Shown here piece by piece: positions 7,428 through 16,007 of a stretch of DNA of 30,289 nucleotides. How positions within the stretch are numbered: the stretch's first letter is position 1; every line of letters starts with the position of its first letter. Source of the DNA: Gammaproteobacteria bacterium (GTDB lineage Bacteria > Pseudomonadota > Gammaproteobacteria > Pseudomonadales > Pseudohongiellaceae); contig RKSA01000092.1 in NCBI GenBank assembly GCA_007571115.1, forward strand, positions 1 to 30,289, in the 5' to 3' direction. Both the position numbers and the translations under genes were made by a program. The notes beneath the pieces were generated by a model, which did not search any database, was not told the DNA's origin, and worked only from the letters and a program-made list of their open reading frames with translations.

Positions 7428-9419
7428 GTGGCTGAGACGATTCCCATGCTTCGCGTCGGCATCGACGTCGGCGGCACCTTCACCGATTTTCTTGCCGTGC
7501 GGGCTCTCGAAAATGGCGCTGTCGAGTTTTTGCTGCACAAGGTTCCCTCGACTCCCGAAGCTCCCGAGCGCGCCGTGCTCGCGGGACTCGAGGCCATGGG
7601 GATCAGCGGCGAAGCGATGCAGATCGTACACGGCAGCACCGTCGCCACCAATGCCTTGCTCGAGAGAAAGGGCGCTCGCACGGCCTTCGTCACCAATCGC
7701 GGCTTTGCCGACCTGCTGACCCTCGCCCGGCAGACTCGCCCGCATCTGTACGCACTCGAGTTCGAGCCAGTGCCGCCCCCGGTGCCCGCCGGGCTTTGCC
7801 TGGAAACCGGTGGCCGGGTCGGCGCTGACGGTGCGACCATCGAGCCGCTGACCGGGCAAGACCTCGCCGAGCTGCGTGCGCAGCTTCGCGAGCTGCAAGT
7901 CGAGGCGGTCGCGATCAATCTGCTGTTCGCGTTTCTCGATCCAAGCCACGAGCAGGCGATCGAGGCAGCGTTGCGAAAGGCCCTGCCTGGAGTTTTCGTT
8001 TCGCGTTCGTCACGGGTGCTGCCCGAGTACAAGGAATACGAACGCGGCGTGGCGGTGTGGCTGAATGCCTCTCTCGGGCCGCTGGCGAGCGGCTATTTGC
8101 GCCGCCTCGAGCAGGGCCTCGGCAGGCTTGCACCGGCATCCTCCTTGCAGGTGATGCAGTCGAGCGGCGAAACGATCAGCGCCGCCAGCGCCGCCGACTC
8201 GGCTGTCAACCTGCTGCTTTCGGGCCCCGCCGGAGGGCTCGCGGCGGTGCAATATCTGGGCCGCCAACTCGGCGAGCCGAAGCTGCTCAGTTTCGACATG
8301 GGAGGCACTTCCACCGATGTCGCCCTGCTCGACGGCGCAGTCGGCATCACCAGTGAAGGGCAGCTTGGCGACTTCCCCGTTGCCGTTCCCATGGTGGACA
8401 TGCATACCATCGGCGCTGGCGGTGGCTCGATCGCCCATGTCGATAGCGGCGGCATGTTGCGAGTCGGGCCCACCTCGGCCGGCGCCGAGCCGGGGCCGGC
8501 GTGCTACGGCAAGGGCGGAGTCGACGCCACGGTCACCGACGCCAATCTGCTATTGGGCCGCCTGCCCGCTGGAGCGCCGCTGGCAGGCGGCCTGGCCCTC
8601 GATGCTGGGCTGGCACACCGGGCGGTCGGCGAGCTCGCCGGGCGTATCGGCCTCGATATCGAGGCCACGGCGCGGGGAATCGTCAGCATCGCCAACGAGC
8701 ACATGGTCGAGGCGATTCGCCGCATCTCGGTCAATCGCGGATTCGATCCGGCCGAATTCCTGCTGGTCAGTTTCGGCGGCGCTGGCGGCTTGCACGTTTG
8801 CGCCCTGGCCGAAGCGCTCGGCGTGCGCCGCGCCTTGGCGCCAGCCCATGCCGGGGTGCTGTCGGCGCTGGGAATGGCCGTTGCCGATCAGGGGAGGCAG
8901 TTTTCGCGAACCTTGCAACGCAGCGCGGCGAGCGACCCGACCGAGCAGATCAACGAGGCGTATCGGGAGCTGCTCGGCCGCGCTGCGGCAGAATTCGCCG
9001 CCGAGGGCCTCGATGCCGCCGCCATGCGAACTCGCCAGGCGGTCGACGTGCGCTACGTCGGCCAATCGAGCGTCCTGCAAGTTCCCTGGAGCGACTGGCC
9101 CGAGACCCTGGCGCGTTTCCACGACCTGCATCGCCGCCGCTACGGCTATGCGCTGGAGACTCGGGCCGAGGCGGTGAACGTGCGCTTGCGCGCGTGGTTC
9201 CCGAGCCCATCCTTCGACCTGCCAACGCGACAGCAGGCGCCGGGCAAGACTCGTGCAAGGAGGCTGCCGGGAGAGCTCGCCGCTGGCGAAAGTCTCACCG
9301 GCCCCGCCGTCATCGCCGAATATGCCTCGACGACCTGGGTTGCCGAGTCCTGGCGCGCCCGCCGCGACGCTTTCGGTAACGTGTTGCTCGAACAGTGCGT
9401 AAAAAATGGTAAGCTGTGA
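7428..9419 (+). CDS. Hydantoinase/oxoprolinase A-type subunit (HyuA family)
   Basis: This 663-residue protein matches the HyuA/5-oxoprolinase N-terminal family over its full expected length. It has the ATP-binding loop GIDVGGTFTDF near the N-terminus, VHGSTVATNALLERKG near residue 70, a second nucleotide-site segment LLSFDMGGTSTDVALLDG, and GAGGGSIAHVD with VGPTSAGAEPGPACYGKGG in the core. Family members perform ATP-dependent cleavage of cyclic amides such as hydantoins or 5-oxoproline, or related carboxylations, usually with a HyuB subunit encoded beside them. No B subunit is visible here. The GTG at 7428 has GAGGAG eight bases upstream; an ATG at 7446 is an alternative. The substrate cannot be assigned from sequence alone. 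Confidence 0.9.
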   Translation: MAETIPMLRVGIDVGGTFTDFLAVRALENGAVEFLLHKVPSTPEAPERAVLAGLEAMGISGEAMQIVHGSTVATNALLERKGARTAFVTNRGFADLLTLARQTRPHLYALEFEPVPPPVPAGLCLETGGRVGADGATIEPLTGQDLAELRAQLRELQVEAVAINLLFAFLDPSHEQAIEAALRKALPGVFVSRSSRVLPEYKEYERGVAVWLNASLGPLASGYLRRLEQGLGRLAPASSLQVMQSSGETISAASAADSAVNLLLSGPAGGLAAVQYLGRQLGEPKLLSFDMGGTSTDVALLDGAVGITSEGQLGDFPVAVPMVDMHTIGAGGGSIAHVDSGGMLRVGPTSAGAEPGPACYGKGGVDATVTDANLLLGRLPAGAPLAGGLALDAGLAHRAVGELAGRIGLDIEATARGIVSIANEHMVEAIRRISVNRGFDPAEFLLVSFGGAGGLHVCALAEALGVRRALAPAHAGVLSALGMAVADQGRQFSRTLQRSAASDPTEQINEAYRELLGRAAAEFAAEGLDAAAMRTRQAVDVRYVGQSSVLQVPWSDWPETLARFHDLHRRRYGYALETRAEAVNVRLRAWFPSPSFDLPTRQQAPGKTRARRLPGELAAGESLTGPAVIAEYASTTWVAESWRARRDAFGNVLLEQCVKNGKL

Positions 9420-9451
9420 CTGAGCGGGATTCGCGCAACACGCGTAACATT

Positions 9452-9574
9452 GAAAGTGCCGTTGTAGAGAGTGCCGTTGTAGAGAGTGTTGCTGAGAGTG
9501 CTGTTGAGAGTGCTGTTGAGGATATCGCTGAGAGAGTGCTGTAGTGCTGTGAAAGCACTGTTGAGAGTATCGCC
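9452..9574. repeat. Mixed 15-bp and 12-bp tandem repeats in the gap before the envelope cluster
   Basis: Two 15-bp copies (GAAAGTGCCGTTGTA at 9452-9466 and GAGAGTGCCGTTGTA at 9467-9481) are followed by 12-bp units (GAGAGTGTTGCT at 9482, GAGAGTGCTGTT at 9494 and 9506, GAGGATATCGCT at 9518) and then degenerate copies up to the next ATG. An in-frame stop upstream of the ATG means the tract is not a coding extension of that gene. It fills nearly all of the 155-bp gap and would be the leader or promoter-proximal region of the cluster. A TAACAT at 9445-9450 could be a -10 box, but no matching -35 box was found. Confidence 0.8.
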
Positions 9575-10723
9575 ATGAAGATTTTCAAGCAAGACTTCGC
9601 CCCCACGAGCGTTTCCCCCGCGCGCCTCGCGCTGGCGGCTTTCGCGCTGACCGGGCTTGCTGCCTGCGAGATGCAGATGCCGAATTCGCAGCAGCAGCCG
9701 CCGCCATTCCCGCAGTCATCGACTTCGGCAAGCACCAGCGGCGGGATGCCGTCGATGCCTTCGCCTCCTTCGCCGGGCTCGTCGGGAATGCCGTCGATGC
9801 CCTCGCCGCCTTCTCCCGGCTCGTCGGGGATGCCATCGATGCCTTCGCCGCCGAGTTCGGGCGGAATGCCGTCAATGCCCTCGCCACCGAGCCCGAGCGG
9901 CGCGCCGCCGATGCCTTCGTCGTCGAGTGCCGGCGGAATGCCGTCGATGCCGACCCCATCGGGATCGAGTGGCTCTGCTTCTTCTTCGAGCTCAGGTTCT
10001 TCGAGCTCAGGCGGGATGCCCTCAGGGTCGTCGCCCGGCAGCCCGGGATCGTCCAGCCCAGGAACTTCGGGGATGCCGACGGTGTCGAATCTTCCAGGTC
10101 CGCCAGGGAGCGCTTCGTCTTCGTCGGGTTCCGGCGGCGCTTCGGGCAGCAACATGCCGACGGGAGGCGGCCTGCCCGGGCTCGACCCGGCAAGCGGTAG
10201 CATGGGCGGGTTTCCCGGCGGCCAGGGAAGCGGCGACTACACACTCGACACCTTGCCTGGCAGCGGGGTGTTCCAAGGCAGCGGCGGCCAGTCCGGAGGC
10301 GCCATGACCGCAGCCGAGCGGGCTGCGGTTCTCGACGAGCAACTGCGCCGCACTTACGAAACCTACGACCAGGTATTGGCCCGGGAGCAGGCCGACGCGC
10401 GCGGCGCGGCAAGCGGCGCTGGCAGCAGCGGGCCTGGCGGTGGCGCCCAGGCCGGTGGCGGCCAGGGCGCGATGCAGCAGGATGGCAGCGGCCCAGGTGG
10501 AGGATTGCCCAATGACCCCAGCGGCAGCGCGAGTGCCGAGGGGGCGTCGGTCAGCAGCGAGCAGGAGACTTTCCCGCCTCCCGACGACATTCCCAGCGGC
10601 AGGGATGATGACCTCGTGGCGCGGCAATTGCGCGAGGCGGCGATGGTCGAAGCCGACCCGGAACTGCGCGAAGCGCTATGGGACGAGTATCGAAATTACA
10701 CAGGAATCCGCGTAAACAGGTAA
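9575..10723 (+). CDS. Ser/Pro/Gly/Met-rich lipoprotein, first gene of the envelope cluster
   Basis: The 382-residue product has a signal peptide with a clear lipobox (LTGLAAC, about residue 29). Next come about 190 residues of low-complexity sequence built on MPSMPSPPSPGSSG-like units, then more Gly/Ser-rich linkers. Two short ordered segments stand out: a helical stretch MTAAERAAVLDEQLRRTYE near the middle and a C-terminal stretch with DDLVARQLREAAMVE and WDEYRNYTGI. The ordered end is probably the functional part, held away from the membrane by a flexible, repeat-expanded linker. I do not recognise a family. It lies 6 bp before the next lipoprotein gene and is probably co-transcribed with it. 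Confidence 0.75.
   Translation: MKIFKQDFAPTSVSPARLALAAFALTGLAACEMQMPNSQQQPPPFPQSSTSASTSGGMPSMPSPPSPGSSGMPSMPSPPSPGSSGMPSMPSPPSSGGMPSMPSPPSPSGAPPMPSSSSAGGMPSMPTPSGSSGSASSSSSGSSSSGGMPSGSSPGSPGSSSPGTSGMPTVSNLPGPPGSASSSSGSGGASGSNMPTGGGLPGLDPASGSMGGFPGGQGSGDYTLDTLPGSGVFQGSGGQSGGAMTAAERAAVLDEQLRRTYETYDQVLAREQADARGAASGAGSSGPGGGAQAGGGQGAMQQDGSGPGGGLPNDPSGSASAEGASVSSEQETFPPPDDIPSGRDDDLVARQLREAAMVEADPELREALWDEYRNYTGIRVNR
9746..9955 (+). repeat. About 36-42-bp repeats encoding MPSMPSPPSPGSSG units
   Basis: The codons for MPSMPS recur at 9746, 9788, 9830, 9866 and 9938, giving spacings of 42, 42, 36 and 72 bp, the last containing one degenerate copy. The repeats lie entirely in the linker of the first cluster lipoprotein and preserve its frame. 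Confidence 0.85.
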
Positions 10724-10729
10724 CCGATC

Positions 10730-11941
10730 ATGAACTTGACGCCCTCTCGAATGCTGGTGTTGCTCCTCGCGGCGCTGATCGCCGCAGGCTGCGCAACCCA
10801 TACCGTGCGAACGACGGCTTACGAACCCGTGGTGATCGACACCGATGTCATTCCCGAAGAACTGCTGATGGACGTCGGTGTTGCGGTGTTCAATCCCGGC
10901 CTCGACGAGATCGCCAGCGAGGACGAGGAAGTCGTCAATCACCAGATCCGCCTGGCCGAATCGCGCTATGCCCCCTATCTGCTCGCCGAAACGCTGATCC
11001 GTTCGGCCAACTGGGGAATCGTCTACGTCATGCCCAACGACGCCAGCCCGATGGATATTCGCGTCGAGGGCACGGTGCTGCGCTCGACTGGCGAATCGAT
11101 GACGATGCGGGTGCGGGTCAGCGATGCCACCGGTCGCCACTGGTATACCCGCGAATACGAGGAGGAGATCAGCCAGTTCAGCTACGAGCCGGGCCAGCGC
11201 GCGCAAAACGATCCATTCCAGACGCTCTACAACAGCATCGCCAACGACTTGCTCGCGTATCGCAAGGCCAACGTCTCCGACGGGCAGATCGCCGAAATCC
11301 GCGCGGTCGCCGAAATGCGCTTCGCGCGGCGGTTTTCTCCCGAAGCTTTCGACGGCTATCTGCTCGAGACCAGCGAAGGCCGCTACGCTCTCGCATCGCT
11401 GCCGGCCGAGTCCGACCCCGCCCTGCGCCGCATCCGCGAAATCCGCGAACGCGACTACATGTTTCTCGACACCGTGCAGGAATACTATTCGGGCTTCAGC
11501 CGCGAAATGCGCGAGCCTTACGATTCCTGGCGCGAGCAGAGCTATCACCAGACCCTGGCACTGCGCGAGCTCGAGGACAACGCGCGCAGGCGCTTCATTC
11601 TCGGCGCCGCCGCGGTGCTTGGCGGGCTCGCGGTCGCGAAACAGGGTGGCAGCGGCGACTACGCTTCCCAGGTCGGCAGTTCGGTAGCCGTTGGCGCTGG
11701 CGCGTACCTGATCAAGAGCGGTTTTGGCAAGCAGGCCGAGGCGCGAATTCACATGGCGTCGCTGGAAGAGATGGGCGCCGCGCTCGAAGGCGAGGTTGCG
11801 CCCAGGGTCATCAGCCTGCAAGACCAGACGATCACCCTGACGGGCACCGTGGAAGAGCAATACGAGCAGTGGCGCGAGATCCTCGCCGACCTGTACGCCA
11901 TCGAGCGGGGCGACTTGCCGTCTGCGACAACGACCAATTGA
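10730..11941 (+). CDS. Lipoprotein of unknown function with C-terminal hydrophobic segment
   Basis: This 403-residue protein begins with a short signal peptide and lipobox (LIAAGC, C22). The mature part starts with a beta-rich region (VDVGVAVFNPGLDE-like) followed by LRSTGESMTMRVRVSDATG. A long charged helical middle includes SGFSREMREPYDSWREQSY. A short hydrophobic, glycine-rich segment (FILGAAAVLGGLAVAKQGG, about residue 300) comes next, then a last domain containing VISLQDQTITLTGTVEEQYE, which loosely resembles a BON-type module. I recognise the architecture as that of a gammaproteobacterial lipoprotein of unknown function. It lies 6 bp after the previous lipoprotein and 79 bp before the TPR-like gene. 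A role in anchoring the complex to the outer membrane is inference. Confidence 0.75.
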   Translation: MNLTPSRMLVLLLAALIAAGCATHTVRTTAYEPVVIDTDVIPEELLMDVGVAVFNPGLDEIASEDEEVVNHQIRLAESRYAPYLLAETLIRSANWGIVYVMPNDASPMDIRVEGTVLRSTGESMTMRVRVSDATGRHWYTREYEEEISQFSYEPGQRAQNDPFQTLYNSIANDLLAYRKANVSDGQIAEIRAVAEMRFARRFSPEAFDGYLLETSEGRYALASLPAESDPALRRIREIRERDYMFLDTVQEYYSGFSREMREPYDSWREQSYHQTLALRELEDNARRRFILGAAAVLGGLAVAKQGGSGDYASQVGSSVAVGAGAYLIKSGFGKQAEARIHMASLEEMGAALEGEVAPRVISLQDQTITLTGTVEEQYEQWREILADLYAIERGDLPSATTTN

Positions 11942-12020
11942 ACGCGGCGTCCGTGAGCTTGACCGGCCGTGTCAGCACCGCTGGCGGATCAGCCACGTGA
12001 AGTCTGCGGAATGACGAAAC

Positions 12021-13538
12021 ATGCCGGAGCAGCAATCCGCACATCGAGCGCCGCTGCAAGGGGGCGACAGCGCCGCCCCTGCTGCTGCGCTGCCGCAAAT
12101 TCGCCGCCCGTCGCCTTGGCTGTGGGCGGCGCTTTCGGCGTTGCTGCTCGCTGCCTTGCTCGTCATCTTCGTCTTGCCGGTGGTCGTTGCCGAATACGAA
12201 CTGCCCTTCGAACGCCGCGCTGAACTCGCCGAATTGCCGCCTCCAGTGCCGGCAAGCGAGTCCCAGGTCGCGGTTTCGCCTTTTGAGGAAGCCGTGCAGG
12301 CGCGGCAGCGGCAGCTCGCCCAGGAAGTGCTCGCAGGCGTTCTCGACTCCCAGGCCGAATTGCAGCGGCTGCAAGTCGGGCAATGGGCCGCAGCAGAGTA
12401 TGAAGCCGCCCTTGACGCAGCCCGGGACGGCGATGAATTCTATGGCAGCCAGCAATTCGGCAAGGCCAATGCCTCGTACCAGCAAGCCGCCGAACTGCTC
12501 GAGGGCCTGCTCGCTGGAACTCCCGAGCGGCTTGCGCGATTCCTGGCCGATGGCGAGGCAGCCCTGCTCGCTGGCGACCCGGCCGCTGCCACACAATCCT
12601 TCAACATGGCATTGCTGCTCGATGTCGCCAATGCCGATGCCCTGGCGGGACTGGCGCGAGCCGCCAACTACGAGCAACTCGCCGGCCTGCTCGCTGAGGC
12701 GAGCGAATTCGAGCGCAGCGGCGCTCTGCCCGAGGCCCTCGATGCATATCGTGGCGCAGCCGCCCTCGACCCAGGCAACGAATCGGCCCGGGCGGGAATT
12801 GTCGAAATCGCCGCAAAAATGCTCGATGCCGAGTTTTCCGCAGCGATGTCGGCTGGGTTCGCCTTGCTCGACACTGGCGACCCCGAAGGAGCGATCGCCG
12901 AATTCGAGCGCGCCGCCGGTCTTGGCGTTCGCGGCGACGAGGCCCAGGCCGCCATCGAGCAGACCCGCAACGAGGTCGCATCGGTGGAGATCAGGCGCCT
13001 GCGTGGCAGCATCGAGGCCGCCGAGCAGGCCGAGCAATGGCAGCAGGCGGTCGAAGGCTACGATCAGGTGCTCGCGATCGACGCGAACGTCGTGTTCGCC
13101 ATCGAAGGGAGGCAACACGCCGGGCGCCGCTCCCAGCTCGACGAGCTGCTCACCGAGGCCATCGCCAACCCCTGGCGTTTCAATGAGGATTCGGTGTACC
13201 AGCAAGCCCTCGACGTCTACTACACGGGCCGGGCGATCGAGTTTGCCGGGCCGAAGCTCGCCGGTCAGCTCGATGAACTCGAAAAGCTGCTCGCCAATTC
13301 GCAGGTTCCGGTCACCGTACGCTTCGTTTCGGACAACCTGACGAGCGTCACGATTTTGCGCGTCGTCGAGCTCGGCACGTTCAGGCAGAGCGATTTCACG
13401 CTCAAGCCGGGCCGCTATGTCGCCACTGGCAGCCGCCCCGGCTATCGCGACGTGCGCGAGGAATTCGTCGTCGGCTTTGGCCAGACTCCGGAAAACGTTC
13501 GCGTTGAATGCGTCGAACCGCTCGGCGGGAGGCGCTGA
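12021..13538 (+). CDS. Single-pass membrane protein with TPR-like repeats
   Basis: The 505-residue product has a short cytoplasmic N-terminus, one transmembrane helix (about residues 34-57, WLWAALSALLLAALLVIFVL), and a large region that should be periplasmic. Residues 90-400 are Ala/Glu/Leu-rich helices in TPR-like pairs, for example GALPEALDAYRGAAALDPGN, AQQW-type heptads and QWQQAVEGYDQVLAIDAN. The C-terminal 100 residues turn beta-rich and end in a PEGA-like module (FTLKPGRYVATGSRPGYRD), the same type found in the next gene. TPR and PEGA domains normally bind other proteins, so a scaffold role is likely. It lies 3 bp before the PEGA/SUMF1 gene, strongly suggesting one operon. Confidence 0.8.
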   Translation: MPEQQSAHRAPLQGGDSAAPAAALPQIRRPSPWLWAALSALLLAALLVIFVLPVVVAEYELPFERRAELAELPPPVPASESQVAVSPFEEAVQARQRQLAQEVLAGVLDSQAELQRLQVGQWAAAEYEAALDAARDGDEFYGSQQFGKANASYQQAAELLEGLLAGTPERLARFLADGEAALLAGDPAAATQSFNMALLLDVANADALAGLARAANYEQLAGLLAEASEFERSGALPEALDAYRGAAALDPGNESARAGIVEIAAKMLDAEFSAAMSAGFALLDTGDPEGAIAEFERAAGLGVRGDEAQAAIEQTRNEVASVEIRRLRGSIEAAEQAEQWQQAVEGYDQVLAIDANVVFAIEGRQHAGRRSQLDELLTEAIANPWRFNEDSVYQQALDVYYTGRAIEFAGPKLAGQLDELEKLLANSQVPVTVRFVSDNLTSVTILRVVELGTFRQSDFTLKPGRYVATGSRPGYRDVREEFVVGFGQTPENVRVECVEPLGGRR

Positions 13539-13541
13539 GCG

Positions 13542-15632
13542 ATGTCGCAACGCGATTCCGGCCTGACCGGGCAGGATGCCGAACCGGTCGAGGCGATCAC
13601 TCCGGTCGAATTCTCCCCTCCCGGCGAGGAACGGCGCGGCTTCTCCTTTCGCTGGCGCTGGCTCTATGGCTTCGTCGCGGCTTTCGCGGCCTTGAGCGGA
13701 TTCGCCACATGGTTCGTGCTCAGCGCGCGTTCGGTCTATATCGAGGTCGAGCCCTTCGCGGCGCAAATCGAGCTGACTGGCGGACTCCGCTTCAAGATCG
13801 GCCCCCGCTACCTGCTGCGCAGCGGCGAGTACCGGTTGCACCTGAGCCACGAGGGCTACCGCGATAGCGACATCGTGCTGGAGGTGGGCGAGGAAGCCTC
13901 CCAGGCCCGGAGCTATGTGCTGGCGCCGCTGCCGGGGGTGATTTCGGTCGCTGCCGGTGGCCTTCCCGGAGCGCGGGTCAGCCTCGGCGGCGCCGATATC
14001 GGCCTGACTCCCGTGGCCGGGGTCGCGGTCGAGGCCGGCGCCTACGAACTCGTCGTCAGTCTCGACCGCTATCGCGAGTTTCGCCGCGAGGTCGTCGTCG
14101 AGGGTCGGCAGGTCGAGCAGCATTTCGAGGCCGTGCTGGAGCCCGCCTGGGCCGAAGTCAGCCTTGCGAGCACTCCCCCCGGCGCCGAGGCGCTCGTCGA
14201 CGGCGAACTCGTCGGGTACACGCCATTGGTCGCGGAAATTCTCGAAGGCCGGCATTCGCTGACCTTGCGCCTGCCCCAGCACAAGGCCTGGCAAGTTCCG
14301 CTCGAAGTCGTCGCCGGCGAGGCGCTGCAATTGCCCGAGGTCGCGCTCGAGCCTGCCGACGGGCTGGTGTTCGTGCAGTCGATGCCTTCGGGCGCCAGCG
14401 TGACCGTCGGTGGCGATTTCCAGGGCCTGACTCCTCTCGAGGTCGCTCTCGAACCCGGCCGTTCCCACGAGTTCACGCTGTTTCACGAAGGCTACCAGCA
14501 GCATCGCGCGAGCCTCGAAATCGGTGCCGACCAGCAGCACGACCTGCGGGTGCAACTGGAGCCGGTGCTCGTCAGCGTTCGCGTCGAAGCCGAGCCTGCC
14601 GATGCCGAGCTTTATGTCAATGGCGAACTGCTCGGCCTGGCGAATCAAAGCGTCGAGCTGCTTGCAGCGAGCCAGATGATCGAGATCCGCCGCAACGGCC
14701 ATGTTCCCTATTCGACCGAGTTCGTTCCCCGCCCTGGACTCGGCCAGATCATCCGCGCCAATTTGCAGTCGCTCGAAGAGGCGCGGCTCGAGCGGATCCG
14801 CGTCGTGACCAATGCTGCGGGCCAGACGATGCGGCTGTTCTTCCCCGAGGGGCGCACCTTCACCCTCGGTTCCTCGCGCCGGGAGGCCGGCAGGAGGCCG
14901 AACGAGACCTTGCGCGAAGTCATTCTCGAACGCCCTTTCTATCTTGCGGAAACCGAAACCACCAACGGCGAGTTTCGCCAGTACGACGCGCAGCACAGCT
15001 CGGGCACCGTCTCTGGCAAGACCCTCGACAATGCCAGCCAGCCGGTCGCGCGGATTTCCTGGCAGCAGGCCGCGCTGTTTTGCAACTGGCTGAGCGAACA
15101 GGAATCGCTGCCACCGTTCTATCGCGTCGCCGATGGCCAGGTCGTCGGTTTCGATACGGAGTCCCATGGCTATCGCCTGCCAAGCGAAGCCGAATGGGCC
15201 TGGGCGGCACGGGTCGATGCCAAGGGCAACAGTTTGCGCTACCCTTGGGGGGAGAGCTTGCCGCCGCCTCCCCGCGCGGGGAATTTCGCCGATCTCGGCG
15301 CTCAGAGCTTTCTGACCGAGGTCTTGCGCGACTACAACGACGGCGAGCTCGTCGCGGCGCCGGTGGGCTCGTTTCCGCCGAACCGCCGGGGCCTGTACGA
15401 TTTGGCCGGCAACGTCTCCGAGTGGATGCACGACCATTACGGCTCGGTGGGATTGAGTGGCTCGATCGCGACCGATCCGCTTGGCGCGGAAACCGGCGAA
15501 TCCCATGCGATCCGCGGTTCGAGCTGGGCCCAGGCCTCGATTACCGAGCTGCGGCTGTCGTATCGCGATTTTGGCACTGCGCCGCGTTACGATCTTGGTT
15601 TCCGCGTGGCGCGCTATCTCGAGGAGGAATGA
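13542..15632 (+). CDS. Single-pass protein with PEGA repeats and a SUMF1/FGE-like domain
   Basis: This 696-residue protein has one N-terminal transmembrane helix (about residues 38-62) after a cytoplasmic tail. About five PEGA-type beta repeats follow, ending near residue 410 (for example SLASTPPGAEALVDGELVGY and SMPSGASVTVGGDFQGLTP). From about residue 425 there is a SUMF1/formylglycine-generating-enzyme-like domain: FTLGSS, YLAETETTNGEFRQY, GYRLPSEAEWAWAARVD, RGLYDLAGNVSEWMHDHYG, and RGSSW near residue 658, with a C-terminal DLGFRVAR. The region that carries the catalytic cysteines in true FGE enzymes has none here, so this is probably a C-type-lectin-like binding domain, not an oxidase. 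GGGAGG precedes the start. Confidence 0.88.
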   Translation: MSQRDSGLTGQDAEPVEAITPVEFSPPGEERRGFSFRWRWLYGFVAAFAALSGFATWFVLSARSVYIEVEPFAAQIELTGGLRFKIGPRYLLRSGEYRLHLSHEGYRDSDIVLEVGEEASQARSYVLAPLPGVISVAAGGLPGARVSLGGADIGLTPVAGVAVEAGAYELVVSLDRYREFRREVVVEGRQVEQHFEAVLEPAWAEVSLASTPPGAEALVDGELVGYTPLVAEILEGRHSLTLRLPQHKAWQVPLEVVAGEALQLPEVALEPADGLVFVQSMPSGASVTVGGDFQGLTPLEVALEPGRSHEFTLFHEGYQQHRASLEIGADQQHDLRVQLEPVLVSVRVEAEPADAELYVNGELLGLANQSVELLAASQMIEIRRNGHVPYSTEFVPRPGLGQIIRANLQSLEEARLERIRVVTNAAGQTMRLFFPEGRTFTLGSSRREAGRRPNETLREVILERPFYLAETETTNGEFRQYDAQHSSGTVSGKTLDNASQPVARISWQQAALFCNWLSEQESLPPFYRVADGQVVGFDTESHGYRLPSEAEWAWAARVDAKGNSLRYPWGESLPPPPRAGNFADLGAQSFLTEVLRDYNDGELVAAPVGSFPPNRRGLYDLAGNVSEWMHDHYGSVGLSGSIATDPLGAETGESHAIRGSSWAQASITELRLSYRDFGTAPRYDLGFRVARYLEEE

Positions 15633-15635
15633 GTC

Positions 15636-15956
15636 ATGCGCGGCTTGCTATGGAAACTTTCGGTGCTCGTCGTGTTCGTTGCGGGAAGCCCCGTGTGTGC
15701 CGGGCAGGAACAGGATGGCCAGGACGGCGGTCAGACCCTGGAACAAGGGCAGGCGCCCCGGCAAGCCGCGACCGGTGAAGGAGAGGCAGAGACAGTTCCC
15801 GAAACCGGCGAGCAGGACGAAGAGACCGGCGAGAACGGCGAAGAGACCAGCGAAGAGGGCGGCGAAGAAGTCGGCGAGGGCGGCGAATTCGAGCGCTTCA
15901 TCCCCACCGAGCAGGTTTCCCGCGACCTCGGCGTGTCGTTCCCCGCCGACATTTGA
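15636..15956 (+). CDS. Small acidic exported protein with conserved-looking tail
   Basis: This 106-residue protein starts 3 bp after the PEGA/SUMF1 stop, with GAGGAGGAA upstream. Residues 1-22 form a signal peptide ending around VCAG. The middle is extremely acidic and repetitive, made of ETGE/NGEE/EGGE units from a 9/12-bp tandem array at 15801-15887, and is probably disordered. The C-terminal 20 residues (FIPTEQVSRDLGVSFPADI) look ordered and distinct, with alternating hydrophobic positions like a docking peptide. I recall similar short proteins ending in FPVDI beside ExbB-like genes, but cannot confirm this here. It may be a tethered ligand for one of the large periplasmic domains. Confidence 0.75.
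   Translation: MRGLLWKLSVLVVFVAGSPVCAGQEQDGQDGGQTLEQGQAPRQAATGEGEAETVPETGEQDEETGENGEETSEEGGEEVGEGGEFERFIPTEQVSRDLGVSFPADI
15801..15887 (+). repeat. 9/12-bp tandem repeats encoding ETGE-type units
   Basis: Units GAAACCGGCGAG (15801), GAGACCGGCGAG (15822), GAGACCAGCGAA (15843), GAGGGCGGCGAA (15855) and GAAGTCGGCGAG (15867) are separated in places by 9-bp units such as AACGGCGAA (15834) and GGCGGCGAA (15879). All preserve the frame of the small acidic protein. Confidence 0.75.
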
Positions 15957-16007
15957 CACCGGGCATTTGCAAACGAATTCGAGACCGAGAACGAAGGACC
16001 AGAAATC

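Noticed and set aside
9452..9574. CRISPR-like array
   Set aside because: The repeats are directly adjacent 12-15-bp units without spacers, and no cas gene is near.
11832..15506. A 1,224-codon open frame on the minus strand across the TPR and PEGA/SUMF1 genes
   Set aside because: It is antisense to two well-supported proteins with recognisable domains, and its own translation has no recognisable motif. It is an effect of high GC.
14800..15632. Active formylglycine-generating enzyme
   Set aside because: No cysteine is present in the catalytic region and no sulfatase gene is nearby.
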